Source of the DNA: Actinomucor elegans
Taxonomy: Eukaryota > Mucoromycota > Mucoromycetes > Mucorales > Mucoraceae
Assembly (NCBI GenBank): GCA_026027325.1
Contig: JAMSLZ010000002.1
Location: 3,224,001 to 3,288,000 of the forward strand
Reading direction: 5' to 3'
DNA: 64,000 bases
The position numbers and the translations under genes are program-made. Below are positions 46,191 through 58,529 of the stretch, piece after piece; within the stretch, counting starts at the first letter, position 1, and the number at the start of each line of letters is the position of its first letter. The notes beneath the pieces are model-generated. The model saw only the letters and a program-made list of their open reading frames with translations. It was not told the origin of the DNA and made no database searches.

Positions 46191-48697
46191 TTAATAGTCA
46201 TCATCATAGTCATCTCCGTAGTCTGGCACATCGTCATCTTCATTTAGGTTATAGTTTGCTCGAGCATCACGCAAGAAACGTTCATCATCTGCCATATCAT
46301 CTGAATCCATCTCCTCATCATCCTCCTCTTCTTCTTCTTCTGCTGCTGCTGCTGCTGGTTGGTCTGAGGCTGCTGCCGTACCTGTGACATCTGTTTTCTT
46401 CGTGCTGCTAGCAGTAGTAATATCTCCAGACTCTTCTACTACTTCATAATCCACAGTATTTGCATTGGTAATAGGGCTGCCTGTAATACGTTGAATTGCG
46501 TCTCTAGCTTTGATTTTAGCTATGGATTCGGGTGATTCAAACATATCATCAAAGACTGCTTGATTGATCTTTTTGGACATTTTCTTCTTTTCAAGCAGCT
46601 GTTTAGCCGCTTCTGCAGGTGTTGTAGCTGGTGCCATCTTCTTTTTATGCTTTTTTCCCTTTCTTGATTGAGGATTAATGCCTTTATCCTTTTCCACCAT
46701 ACGTCTTACTGCCATTTCTTCAAGGTATTCTTTATTTGAATGATACCAAATTCTGGTTTTTAGAGCCACTTCTTCTTCTGTCAAGATCATTGCTTCAATT
46801 TCTTCATCGTCTACGTCAGACAAATTTCCATCGTCATTTTCTAGTTCGTTTTCTTCATCTTCGTCATGATTCTGCTTTTCTATTCAAAGAGTGAGTTTAG
46901 AGCAAAGTGTTTGCATTCTACACTTACCAATTTCTTTAGCAGCCTTCATGATAGAGTCATCCTCCATCCAGCCTTCCATTTCTTTGGCAATTTCCAGTGC
47001 ATCGTCTTTCAGATCTTTGTTGAGCAGTTCGTTTTCTTCTTGTGCTACCTTGGCTTTAGCAATTGCTGTTAATTCCATTTTTTGTTCAGTTGTTAAAGCT
47101 TCATAAGCAGCGCTTTTAACGGGTATATATTCAGCTTCTGAATCATCCACAAAAGTCTGTTCATTTTCATTATCTGACATTGTTTGAATATCAACTAGAG
47201 TGGCATCTTCATCTAATATGGCCTTTTCTTTTCCCTTTGGCTTAACAATCGACGCCTGCGCCGATAATGATGCGTCAGTATCAGCAATTAGTCTAACTTC
47301 TTGATTCAATGAATCTTCAATTTGCTTTTGTATCAACTCTTGTTCAATTTCCTCTGTATCTTCTTCCATTGATGTTTTGCTGTTAGTGTTATTTACGTTT
47401 GCACCATTGTCTGCTTTGGAGATGTTTTTTTGCTTATTTCCAAAGGGTCCATTCACTTCTTCATCAGACACTCTATTTAATTCATCTTCATCTTCATCTT
47501 CATTCAAGGTCACTGCGCGTCGTTTCTCAGGTCGACTACCATTTGCACGTCCTTTGCCTTTGCGTTTTCTAGTACCCATTTCGTTTTCTGAATCTGAAGA
47601 AAATCCATCCATTTCCACTTCGCTCTCTGCTCCTTCTGCTTTTTTTCGATTCTTTTGGAATGAAGGTGGATCAGCTCGCTTTTCCAGCCAAATGGTTCTA
47701 AAGTCGCGCACAGACAATTGAGCTGATTCTGTTTGATTAAATTCATACAATCTTTTTTGAATCGTAACGTCCGCTACTTTCACGACATAAATCATTTCTC
47801 GAGTCGTTCTACGAAAGCCGTTCATTCTAGCTGCAATCAACAGACAAGCGCCACAAATACCAGCAGGTCGACGACCACTGGTGATCCAATCACGATCCAT
47901 ACGTTGAGCAATACGCACAGCATCTTGAGCTACACGTTGTGTATAATCACCAAAATCCAAAGCTACAGCGAATCTGGATATATACAATGAAGGGTCTACG
48001 TGGGGTAAATTCAAGTTCAAAACACGACATAATTTGAGAAAAGTAGCACCCAATGTAAAGACGTTGACTTGTAAGATATCAGAAAAATCGATCAACATGT
48101 GTGAGCTTTTTTCGGTTCTGCAGACAGCGTATAAGCAAACAGCTGCAACTTGATCGCTACGTCTACCACGAGTGAATCGATTCACTACAGCTAAGTTGTA
48201 ATAGCGTTGAGCTGCGTCTCGATAACGTTCTGGTAATCTGACAGCGTGAGCTAAACTTGAGATCCTGATGCGACCTAGTACAAGTTAGTATGTCTTTTAG
48301 AAAGAAAAAAAAAACAATGTTTGCTAATAAAAATATACCATTTTCGATCGCTTGTTCTTGGCCTTCTCGACCTCTATTACGACCAAATAAACCACCACCA
48401 GAAATACGACCTATTTGTAAGTTAGTATACCTTAGCTATACACGATCTGCCAATATACAGTACCTGATTCACCAGCATAAGAGCCTTGAAGGACGGCTTT
48501 ACCTCCTGCAGTCTCACCAAAGGTAACTTCGGCTACAATGGTATTTTCTTCAAGAACCTATTCAAATCAAAGTTATTGTCAAGTCTTTTTAAATGCGTCT
48601 CAAATACGATACTTGCTGTACCACAGTCCACACAGTAGCTTGTACCATTGGCAGAATCTGATTCTGTTTTCCCAGACCCACAATTATGACAGCGCAT
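46191..48697 (-). CDS. BRF1: TFIIIB subunit BRF1
   Basis: RNA polymerase III initiation factor. Exons 48608-48697, 48464-48557, 48339-48410, 46928-48274 and 46191-46879 give 763 residues, longer than yeast (about 600). N-terminal zinc ribbon with Cys3, Cys6, Cys22 and Cys25 (CHNC and CVDC), then VLEENTIVAEVTFGE. Two cyclin-like folds follow (RISSLAHAVRLPERYRDAAQ, then the repeat with DWITSGRRPAGICGACLLIA). A basic/acidic linker leads to the Brf homology region (KTRIWYHSNKEYLEEMA). The tail is acidic (poly-Glu, Asp/Tyr end). The first intron donor (GTATTT) gives three residues (ASI) more than the human spacing between CG and VLEE; it is the only in-frame GT option found, so that junction is less sure. 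Confidence 0.93.
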
Positions 48698-49340
48698 ATA
48701 TAAGTATTGATTGTATTGTAGTGCAAGTTGCTATGTAGGTGCCTGTAAAGCAGGGAAAAAATATACAAAAGCGATTAGCGTAACAGTCACGGGAGGCCGC
48801 CACACACAGAGAGAACCACAGTGAGTCTCGCGTCAGGCTACTGTCTGTGCAAGGAAAAGCACGTCTCGATGAGGCGTTTAAATTATATTTTTAAACACAG
48901 AGGGCCAATAATATACGTATACAGTTTCTAAGAAAGGTTTACCTTGGATCCAAATTTTAGCATTTTTTATTCATTTTTGAGATATAATTTATAAACAAGT
49001 ATCATTTGTTATGCATCAATGCATGACATATACACGTATTTTTTTTTGTATTATCAAAAATGTAGACTACTAGCATTAAACTAATAGTCAAGAAATGGTA
49101 TATAAGTTAAGCTTTTTATGGCAGCAATGCTCAGTAAAATTCTGCAAAAGTTTTTAAGGTTATTTATACTATTGAAAAGCTTTGCACTGCTCTGCAATCA
49201 CATTGAAAGAGAAGAAAAACTTGAATCTTCTACTAGCTTCATATACAGTGTTAGACGTGTCAAAAGGCAGCTATGCTTATTTTATTTGGCACTTTATAGT
49301 TTGGATGAACGTAGATAATTTATTTATAATACAAGTTGCT
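48698..49340. other. intergenic upstream of BRF1
   Basis: About 150 bp of GC-richer sequence next to the BRF1 start, then AT-rich spacer. No recognised element. Confidence 0.5.
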
Positions 49341-50420
49341 TTGGATCAACTTGTCTTTCTAAACTTTTGCCAAAGACACTGACAGGGTATTGAATGATAT
49401 TTCAAAGATGGTAGACGAGAACATTGTTACTGACTTGCTTTATACTGGTTTGTAAATCTTCCTTGCCCTTGAACTGGCTATATTTTATTTTGATCTCTAT
49501 GATGGCCTAAAACTGTTCACTAGGATTGAGTTCTAGTGAAAAAAGTGAAAGATATATGCATTGATGTCCTCCGTTATTGTTCTAATTTCATCAGAGTTAT
49601 GAATGAGTATGCTGCCCATGATTAGATAAAAACCTTTCATTTCAGAAGTCTTATCCACATAATTTATTGTTGTATTAAATATAAATCTCAAATAATAATC
49701 AGTTACCATTCCTCTAGGTACTGGATTCTTGAAGTTGGCTGCTTTTCTTTTGTGGCCTCTAGGTATCTTAACTCCCTTTGGCTTCTATGTCTATATTTAC
49801 AATCCCCCTCATGCAAATTGCACGGAAGGTTATGCGTGATACTGTTTGGATGGTGAGTATGCTGCAATCAGAATGGGCATAAGAAGGTCTCCAGTTAATA
49901 TTGAATTCAGCATCATCAAATAAAAATACAGTTTGAATAAAGCCCATATTTAGTTTTGCCTTGCCTTGCACCCATTTGATATGAAGATCAAATTGAGTGT
50001 TATTGTTTCTTGCAGCAGGATAATGAGTAGTTCTCTTGATAGATAAATCGCATTCATTTGAGATGAAGGATCCAACCACAGTACTTTTCAAACTAAATCT
50101 TTTGAACGATTTCGTCAAGTCATCAACAATACCTTTGGTGGTCGTAAAAGGATTGTTGTCGTACAGTTCTCAAATGTAACCCTTGTGTTCTTCTTGAAGC
50201 TGATGTTCATTTCCGTTGACGCCGTTAGTCGGTTTCTCATAGATGTTCCAATCAGGACTCTTTCTATGCTCAGAATCTTTAATATCAATTTCAGGAATTT
50301 GAGTGTGTAGGCAAGTAGGATAACTTGCTACATTCTCCAAATGGTGAGGATCTGCCTCTTCTTCCCAGCCTACACCCCCATTTGCTTACTCACCTTGACC
50401 ATTTTTACAAAAGGAGATGT
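49340..50420 (-). pseudogene. decayed Tc1/mariner-IS630-type DDE transposase
   Basis: Minus-strand fragments in several frames read as one degraded transposase. From 50.3 kb downward: a helix-turn-helix-like block (GIVDDLTKSFKRFSLKSTV), then the first catalytic Asp region (TVFLFDDAEFNINWRPS). Next come a stretch like RAICMRGIVNIDI, the second block EMKGFYLIMGSILIHNSDEI (the expected DNAPIH is mutated) and the C-terminal QFKGKEDLQTSIK with IIQYPVSVFGKSLERQ. At least three stops or shifts interrupt it; the only long surviving frame is 49768-50118. The pattern matches transposases widely scattered in Mucorales genomes. Terminal inverted repeats and target duplication were not located, so the ends are approximate. 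Confidence 0.7.
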
Positions 50421-50706
50421 TGCTTCAATAAATATTTTTAATAGAAGAAGTGAAGAAAAACACTCTAAAAATGCCAAGTGAAATTATGCAAAACATCAAT
50501 CGCAAAACTGATATTTGGCATCGTTAGTACTGTGCCCCAAGATAACATAAAATACACTGAGTTTAAATATGATTCACCTCACCACTCTCATCTGCGATAG
50601 AAGGACAAAAAAAAAAAAAAAAAAAAGACCGAGATTCCTCTTGGTTTAGAATCATTATTAAACCTACCTATTTATTATCGCACTAGATCTCGGCAAAAGA
50701 AGCGAC
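50421..50706. promoter_or_regulatory. upstream region of the DDB1/CPSF-A-type gene
   Basis: Spacer with a 20-nt A tract (50607-50626). No TATA box is evident. Confidence 0.4.
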
Positions 50707-53700
50707 ATGTTTGCCTACTATCGATCGTCTTCTTTTAGTACTGCTACTCAACTCATACTTCGAGGATCTATATCGAGCCCAGACTCGTTAGATCTCGTGT
50801 TGGTCAAGGTAGTTGTTGAGCTAACTCACTTGGTCTCGCGTTTTATAACCGCTTAAGAAATAGGGAAGCTCTTTAGAATGGATGTCTATCAATAAACCAG
50901 AAGAATCAAACCCCAACATACTAGCGAGTCAGTTGCAACAGTCGACTTTTGGTACAATCAACGACGCTGGACTATTATCCTGCCATTTCAATAGTGAAAA
51001 CTTGGAGGATTGTATGGAAATAGAAGAGTCCGAGTATGAAGAAATCAATTATTCAAAGAAAATAAGACGGCATTCAATGATTCAAGGACAAGACGTCCTG
51101 GTTGCACTATCAGAATACGGAAAGCTTGTATTCATGACCCTTGTAGTGGATCAACAGTTGAATAAGAAGCGATTTGAAACATTAGTTGAGGTATAGTGCT
51201 TTCAGTCGTCCATAATTGCCAAAGCAACTCAATAAGTAGATTAGGTTTATTTAGAGAGTCCTGGGCTAGAGTACACAAAGATTGGCAAGAAACTAGCCAT
51301 TGATCCATAGTAAATTATGCAAAACAATAGAAAATATCAGCTTTGAGTAACGTCTTTTATTGAATAGCGGAAGAGCGATCGCTGTAGCTTCGTATCAGGA
51401 TAACTTTGAAATATTGATATTGAATGAATCCATGTCTCGAGTTCGATTTGATCCTATCATTGGTGTAAGATATCATTACTAACTTATTGGCAAGTGATTA
51501 ATCGTTTCAAATAGCGAGGATCTGAATTTGAAGAAGGCATTATTTGGCAGATGGAGTTTTTGCACACAGAAACTACTGCTATGGACAAGATATTGCTAGT
51601 CCTGGTGGTATACAAGTAAATGCAATGACTAATTGATGTACTGTATCGTTACTTACATCTATGTAGTGATGTAGAACGACTGTGTCGACTTGTTATCTAT
51701 GCCATTGACGCGTCAAATACGAAAAACGTCACTATAGAAAAGATTAGTAGATTGCCTTTAGAGAAAAGTATGCACATCTTTGTCGATGAACCTGCGCTTA
51801 CCTCATCTTTTACAGATACCCCACTTCCATTATTACTCATACCGTTAAAGTTTCAACCTGAAACGTTTGTGCTTGTTACAGTAAGTCGGATTTAGTGTAT
51901 GCTCAACTTGTTTGCTTATACAATTTCATTAGGAACAGCAAGTATGTTTACTTACAGCTGATGATCTTGCCTGCGGCAACGTTCTATATCCAACAAGCTT
52001 AATCCCAAGAAGGTTTGGGTGTACAGAATGTAAAAAAAAGATTCCTTAAAATCTATTAAATATTAGTACTAATGGCCGCTTGTAGGTCCCTTATTTACTG
52101 CCTACGCTTCACATGTTGATCCACTTGAAGAATATGTCTATCTAGGGTCTGCAGAAGGAGCTCTTTACAAACTACAGATAGATGTTACTAGCGAAATTCA
52201 CTGGCTGCCAATCGAACAAGCAAACCCCATTAGTCAGTCCATGTGTATGCTAGGCACCATTGATATGGTTGAACAAGATAGTCTCGATAATGCGGTGATA
52301 AAAGCTGATGTGTTATTTTATGCAGGCGAGAGTGCAGACAGTCAAGTGATAGCTGTTAGTATCTTCACAAAATTCGGCAGGCTACCAGACTAATCATTCA
52401 CTACAGATACCAAATAAGCACCTGGCAAACGCACGTTCTATTAATATTACCAAACATACTGTACTGCAAACATTCACCAATCGTGCGCCTTTAACTGATT
52501 TCCAAGTAGCCAAGAACTTTAAAGACCAACAAGACGCTTTGATAGCGTGTTCGGGTCAAGATGAGAACGGTGCTTTGAGTATAATCACGCATGGTATTGA
52601 GACCACTACAATACAATCATCTGCACCTGAGTGGGATGGGTAACTATTGAGTTCATTCTTTGAATCCTGGTATACTAATAAGCTATATACAGCGTCTCAC
52701 AATTATGGAGCATTGAAGCATCTACATCAATAGATAAAGAAGAAACCTGTCTAATTGCTTCATCTATGATAGATACCAGGCTACTAGGTGCAGCAGGTAA
52801 CCCGCATTAGTGTACTGGTAGGTGATGGTATTTAAGTCAATTTTTCAATAGGTGGATGTATTAAAGATATCACTTCTATCTCCAATATCATGTTCGATGT
52901 ACAAACCATCCACGCCAGCACAGTTATAGTGGATGCCTATAAACTCATATTGCAGGTTCATTCACAAGGACTGTCTATTATTGATATTGGTAAGGCAAGC
53001 ATAACTTTAAGTATAACAAAAGCTAATCGACTATGATAGGACAAGGCTCTATTGCATTACGATGGAAACCAGATACTGAGCTGGACTACCGTATCGAGCT
53101 TGCGACTTCTTGGCAAGCCAATGACAAAGTATACATTGCACTGTGTATCTCTTGTCAAAATATGTTTACACTTCAGATCCTTGACATTGTAAACCAAACG
53201 TTAGAAAATACATTGAGGTAATTGTCAGATGAATATTGTGCTAGTGATACTCATTCTTGTTTCATCATAGCAAATTTTCTCTGACAGTAGGAGAAGTCCT
53301 TGTCGAACCAATAAACGCGTGCCCTAGTTACATGGATCATTTTGATATAAGGTATTATGGGAGTGTTTTGACCGCTCGGAACGCTAATCATAAATCTTAT
53401 TGGTATAGATCAAAATCATTCATTGTGTTGGGTACATTCACTTCATCGCTACTGTTTTACTTGATCAATGGCCATTCTATCCGTCTCACCCAAGAACAAG
53501 ATTTATGTAAGTAATATTTCTTTGATTCTTTGAGTACATGACGCTTACGTATTTCTAGCTCGTCTTTCACCAGGCCAATTCACCATACCTCGTTCAGGAG
53601 CCATCTTAAACTCGTACACTCACCAACCTCTGTTTTTTTTAGTTGGTTTACGGCAAGGTTCTATACTAAGCTTCAAGTTAAACATGAAGGATGATGGAGA

Positions 53701-55663
53701 TCATGCCATACTTGCAGACAAGCAACCTCATCTTCACAACATTGGGGCTCGTGCAGTACGACTTTCACCTTCCTATCATCAGTTAAGTAATGGTGTTTAT
53801 GCTTTATCTGATCAGCTGTGGAAGTTGACCTGTTCCAAGCGAAATCGTATTGAAATGGAACACATATTGTTACCCAAATTTCATCGTGCTATTGATGCTT
53901 TCGCGTCCTTTAACTGTGGTTTACCTTTACTTTGCAACACTGCTGAACCACTAGCTATTGTTGCAGATGGCAAGTTACAAGTATATCAACTAAACTTGCA
54001 AGGCCAAACAAACACTCATAAGATCCAGCTCTACGAGGTATATCTGAATGAATTGATCTAAACGAAGCATTTACTAACTTGTTGCTATAGACTCCCAGAA
54101 AGATCATTTACGACAAGGCTTTAAACTATATAATCACCATCACGTCAACTATGGATAATGGAGATCGTAAGAACTTTATGCGCTTGATTGATCCATCCAG
54201 GTACGAATCTATACCACTTGTTTTCATTCTTGATGCTGACTTGACTTTTCGCAGTGGCCAGCCATTAACAGACAGTCAATTACTTTGGACTGATACAGAC
54301 TATGGCCGAAGTGATATGGTCCTATCCACTGCAGGTAAATGCTTTGCGTGCCCAACTTGATGACTCTGGCTCATACTTTTTTTTTTCCTTTAGAATGGTC
54401 AGTGCTAAATAATAACAAATCATACAAGTATCTTTGTATCGGCATTGGTCATCCAAAAGAACCTTTTCATTCATTTCGGTCGGGCATGTCTGCTCGAGTT
54501 TCCAAGACCTTGATGGATAGAGGTACATTATTGTTATTTAGACTCAAAGCAAAACGTACTACCTCAGGCGTGTTTTCACTGAAACGGGTTTGGGCGCAGG
54601 ACAAGTTGCCAGGTGGTGTTTTTACCATCTGTCCTCACTCTGCTGGGTAAGGTTTGATATCCGCAAACGATACAAGTATGACTTATGCTTTTATAGTCTT
54701 TTATTCTCTGCTGGTAGTCATCTCTACTTGTATAGACTGGATACAGCTAAAGGAAAACTTGTTGAGGTCGCACATAAATCGCTTCGGTTTTTAATCACGT
54801 CTATTCATGAACAAGGCGATCGTATATGTGTCACTTCTCACAAGGACTCGGTGTCATTTTATCAATTCGACTCTACCACTAGTAAACTTGAATTCTTAAA
54901 GAGGTAGGCAGCAATATAAGACAGTAGAGCCTCTAGGGCTAACTCTTTTGGATCTAGTGATGTTATTTCTCGAAGCATCCATCATTCCTTGATGCTCAAT
55001 AGCCGTCTTGCAGTAGGCGTCAGTCAATCAGGCGGTATGGTTGCTCTTTACGATGACCCAGACGATCACTCTTTTGAGCGAAGACTTCATTGTTTGTTTT
55101 CGTTCCATTATCCAGATATTATCGTTAAGCCTAGTTTGGCTCTCTTACGACCCAAAACTGATCTCCATAACAGCGTAAAGCAGCTCATTCATCATCTCAT
55201 ACCATGGTCTGAAGAAATCAATCAGCCTACTAGCGCTGCTACAGGAGTGGCCATACCTATTGTAGGTTGCACAGTGTCAGGAGGTATGATCCATGTCTAT
55301 CGCATCTGCGCTCGACTCTATGCGTTATTACTCGTTCTTGAAGATCTTTTGCTTGACTTTGAGCCTACTAAGCCTTTACTTGGGTCCTCGAAGAATTTTA
55401 GAGAGTGGTATTGTCAATTGTCTGGAGGAGAAAAGGCAACGATCCACGGTGACTTGGTAGAATCGTTTTTGAGATTATCGTTAGAAGAACAGATGGCGGT
55501 TGTGCAGGATCAAAATGGCGCAATCAAAACTAATCTGATGGCTGCTTTGGTTGAGTTATTTAAAGATGATGGAAAGGAGAATACAAAAACTCATTTACAT
55601 TCTGTGGAAAGAGTAGTGTTGTTCATCAAGGACATCTTGTCAGGATTTGAACGATACAGATAA
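50707..55663 (+). CDS. DDB1/RSE1/CPSF-A superfamily protein (Mms1_N type)
   Basis: Large beta-propeller scaffold of the class containing DDB1, SF3B3/Rse1, CPSF160 and Mms1. Twenty-one exons: 50707-50808, 50864-51190, 51245-51309, 51368-51464, 51515-51615, 51667-51767, 51816-51880, 51933-52029, 52086-52354, 52407-52639, 52693-52796, 52852-52989, 53040-53217, 53271-53351, 53409-53506, 53559-54037, 54091-54200, 54255-54334, 54394-54646, 54697-54903, 54937-55663; 1303 residues, close to family size. Typical stretches: LDLVLVKGSSLEW, RAIAVASYQDNFEILIL, PLPLLLIPL, LTDFQVAKN followed by LIACSGQDENGALSII, and a C-terminal helical part (VESFLRLSLEEQMAVV). Exon 8 could end at 52020 instead of 52029, and exon 9 relies on a GTTAGT donor. 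It is more diverged than true DDB1 or Rse1, so I leave the paralogue open. Confidence 0.87.
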
Positions 55664-57390
55664 CCAACTTGCTTTCATCACTTGAACGAATACTGTGTTT
55701 ATAAACAGTACCTAAGGTTTCAGTATAGCAATAAAGAAAAAAAAACGGAGTGTATATTATTGCTGCTATTACCGTTATTTTTTAGCGATAAAAAGTAATG
55801 TATCTTGTTATGAGTTGTTTTAATACCAGGACACAGCAAGATTCTGGAAAGGATTAGCAATATCTGAAGGGATTTCAGTAATTTATGTATACAAGGTTAC
55901 AGAGGTTATCACTAGCCATCCATCAGTACAACTGTCTCTGCTAGAGAGAAAAATACGTTCAATTTAACAAATTTATAAAATAGCAAAAGCCTTAATAGAT
56001 GCATTAGTTTATATTAGAAATGTACTACTAATCAAATGTGGATCTGTCGAGAGATCTATGGGTCATTGGATCTAGATTAGATAAAACACATGCTCTGGCA
56101 GTTCATCATAAATATATTATATACAGATTATAATCCAGCTAAATAATGATTCTAGTATAATTAGTAGTTCATTTTGAACATGTACTAGCAATCAAGATGA
56201 CATTTAGCTTAGATTGACAGTATCTATCGATCATTTATTAAATTTTGTGCATTCGAATTGTGTAGAATTACAGCTGGACATCGATATAGATATAGTATGC
56301 TTATAGTATTTCTGTGGAAGTAAGCTATTAGTAAATGCAATAGTCTATTCTAAACATATTCTACATATCGAATGCGATATTTGGCGGGGATTGATTAGCT
56401 CTGTTCATTTGATCTAGCTCACAATATGAAATGTATTTATTTTATCATGTATTCGTAAAATATGATTTAATCGCCATGATTCTGGAATAAGAGTTTTTGA
56501 TGAATGAAATATTTCATTCTGAACATGTATGAGTATCCAGATGAGATATTAAACCAGAATCGGCCAAGAAATATAAAGGGTTTGGTTCATAGTCCCAATT
56601 TTTTGAAGCTAATCTCTTTTTGTGGAGCATGGCAATGATATTTTGATGTCATAGTTTATTAACAACATAAGTTTGATTTATTTGAAAATACATTGGTGTA
56701 TTTTTTTTAGATTTTATTATAATGAAATACTACTCAAGTTATGATTGTACTCATGCAAGATCCACAAAACTGCCTTTTACTATTATATGCCAATAAATTA
56801 AACATATTATCAGATTATATACTCACGTCATTAGATGCATCTTCAAACCTTACATAAATTCCTCCAAGTTAATTTTTTTTTTGTTTTTGTTTATCAGTAC
56901 TCTTGCCGAATAAAACTATCACCGCTAGTAAAATTGAGAAAACTACACTGGGCGGCGGGATATCTCGTCTCTTTCTAATAATACAAAAGACAGTCCAAAG
57001 ACATAATTCATCATTCAATTTTGTTTTTTAGCATTTCAACATATAGGTGTTTTGTTGGTTGCATAAAAGTTAATGGTATCTAAGCTATCAAGATTAGTCG
57101 GTGTCCAGTAGCACCAGATTAAGTATGATCTAGCTAGCTTACAGTAGCTCTTTTGATTGTAAAGCACTTTTTGTTATTGGTGGAGATCCATCACTTTGTT
57201 TCTTACTCTTATGCGCCTCGTAAATTGGTGATCAGTGTTTAATAGACAGGAGAAAAAAATGGTGTACCATGATATGTGTAACCAGCGTACGTTTTTATAG
57301 ATGAATTGAATACTTATGGTCGAAGTCTAATTTCAAAACAATATTCGAGAAATAACAAGTGCCTTTTTTTATCATGTTTACATGTCATAT
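55664..57390. other. intergenic between convergent genes, with repeat cluster D
   Basis: AT-rich; no gene. Repeat units occupy 55985-56600; the rest is unremarkable. Confidence 0.6.
55985..56600 (+). repeat. dispersed ~170-bp repeat, cluster D (4 tandem units)
   Basis: Four forward units. The GACATT-equivalent position falls near 56040 (core partly deleted, then GTCGAGAGATCTATGGG), 56214, 56381 and 56550, so the last three are 167 and 169 bp apart. Unit starts read TTCATTTTGAACATGTAC, TCTATTCTAAACATATTC and TTCATTCTGAACATGTAT. The inter-core half keeps AATATGATTTAATCGCC, as in cluster B. Confidence 0.75.
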
Positions 57391-58318
57391 TCAGCTAATT
57401 CTAAGGATTTCTCCGCCATCTTTTTCCAAGCTACCAAAATATGCAACCTCGGCCATTTTACAGAATAGACCAACGTCCAGGACTCCCGACAGGCATTTGA
57501 TCTTTTGATATAATAATCCAGGCTCTTCTTGGATAGGTCCAAAATTACAATCCAATATCAAATTACCGTTATCTGTTACAACAGGTCCAGCTTTATCAGT
57601 TGGAGTGGCCATGCGAAGAGTGATAGATGCTGAAGGAAACGCGTGCATGAGTTTATTTTGAATGGTGTTCAATGCCATAGGAATCACCTCCACAGGTACG
57701 CCTCGCTTCCACTACAGGATACATTAATACGGCCATCTATATGGGCATCGCTACGGTATCCTTACTTCTGATCCTAGTCGAGAAGATTTTTTTCTTGCAT
57801 CTGATAAATTATACATAAGTTATCTATTGTGAGATCGTTCATCTCTTCGTATTTACCAGCTACAAGCATAAATTTTTTAGATGCTTGCGCTACCAGTCTT
57901 TCTTGAAAGAGGCAGGCACCACCGCCTTTAATAGCGTTTAAATTTGGATCAATCTCATCTGCTCCATCAATGGTAATATCAATATTTGGGTATCTGATAA
58001 AGTGAGATGGTAGTTTTCATGATAAATAGTAGCTATGACCTACTGCTCTAGAGAACCTAGTTTTAATTTGTGCTTGAGAATAAGCTGTCGTGTCTGAAAA
58101 CTGGTTGGTATACAAACGATATCTCGAGCAATAGTTGCTTTAGCTAAATGTTCAATGGCGTATACAATGGTGGAGCCGGAACCAAGTCCAATGACATTTG
58201 GCTTTTGTTGCATCAAGTCTTCCATGGCGGTACGGCCAGCCCATTGCTTTCCTTTTTCTGCTGAAATGGTCGCTATATGGCGTCGAACCATTTGAATTTT
58301 CGTCTTTGCTGAAAACAT
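57391..58318 (-). CDS. RKI1: ribose-5-phosphate isomerase A
   Basis: Interconverts ribose-5-P and ribulose-5-P in the pentose phosphate pathway. Exons 58044-58318, 57857-57993, 57766-57800 (35-nt exon) and 57391-57711 give 255 residues, the usual length. Motifs: [25 protein letters not shown], the active-site DGADEID followed by [19 protein letters not shown], and [13 protein letters not shown]. The tiny exon 3 supplies the Lys/Arg-rich [14 protein letters not shown] block and is needed for family continuity. The chosen start ([14 protein letters not shown]) is one of several in-frame ATGs; a start 9 residues later is possible. An inverted repeat begins 85 bp upstream. Confidence 0.94.
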
Positions 58319-58402
58319 CTCAAAAACAATAGCTTGAAAAGAATAAAAGATAAACACGCAAGTAGTTCCACGTCAATATCAGATAGGGTGGCGCTATTTA
58401 GA

Positions 58403-58491
58403 CTGCAAAATTTGGTTGTGAAGAGATTCCAACTAAATCGGGCTTGAATAATGCTGTCTATTATATTGGCGAAATGTAATACCTGTAGACG

Positions 58492-58529
<38 letters not shown>

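Noticed and set aside
46163..47721. plus-strand frames over BRF1
   Set aside because: Antisense shadows of Glu/Asp/Ser-rich coding sequence.
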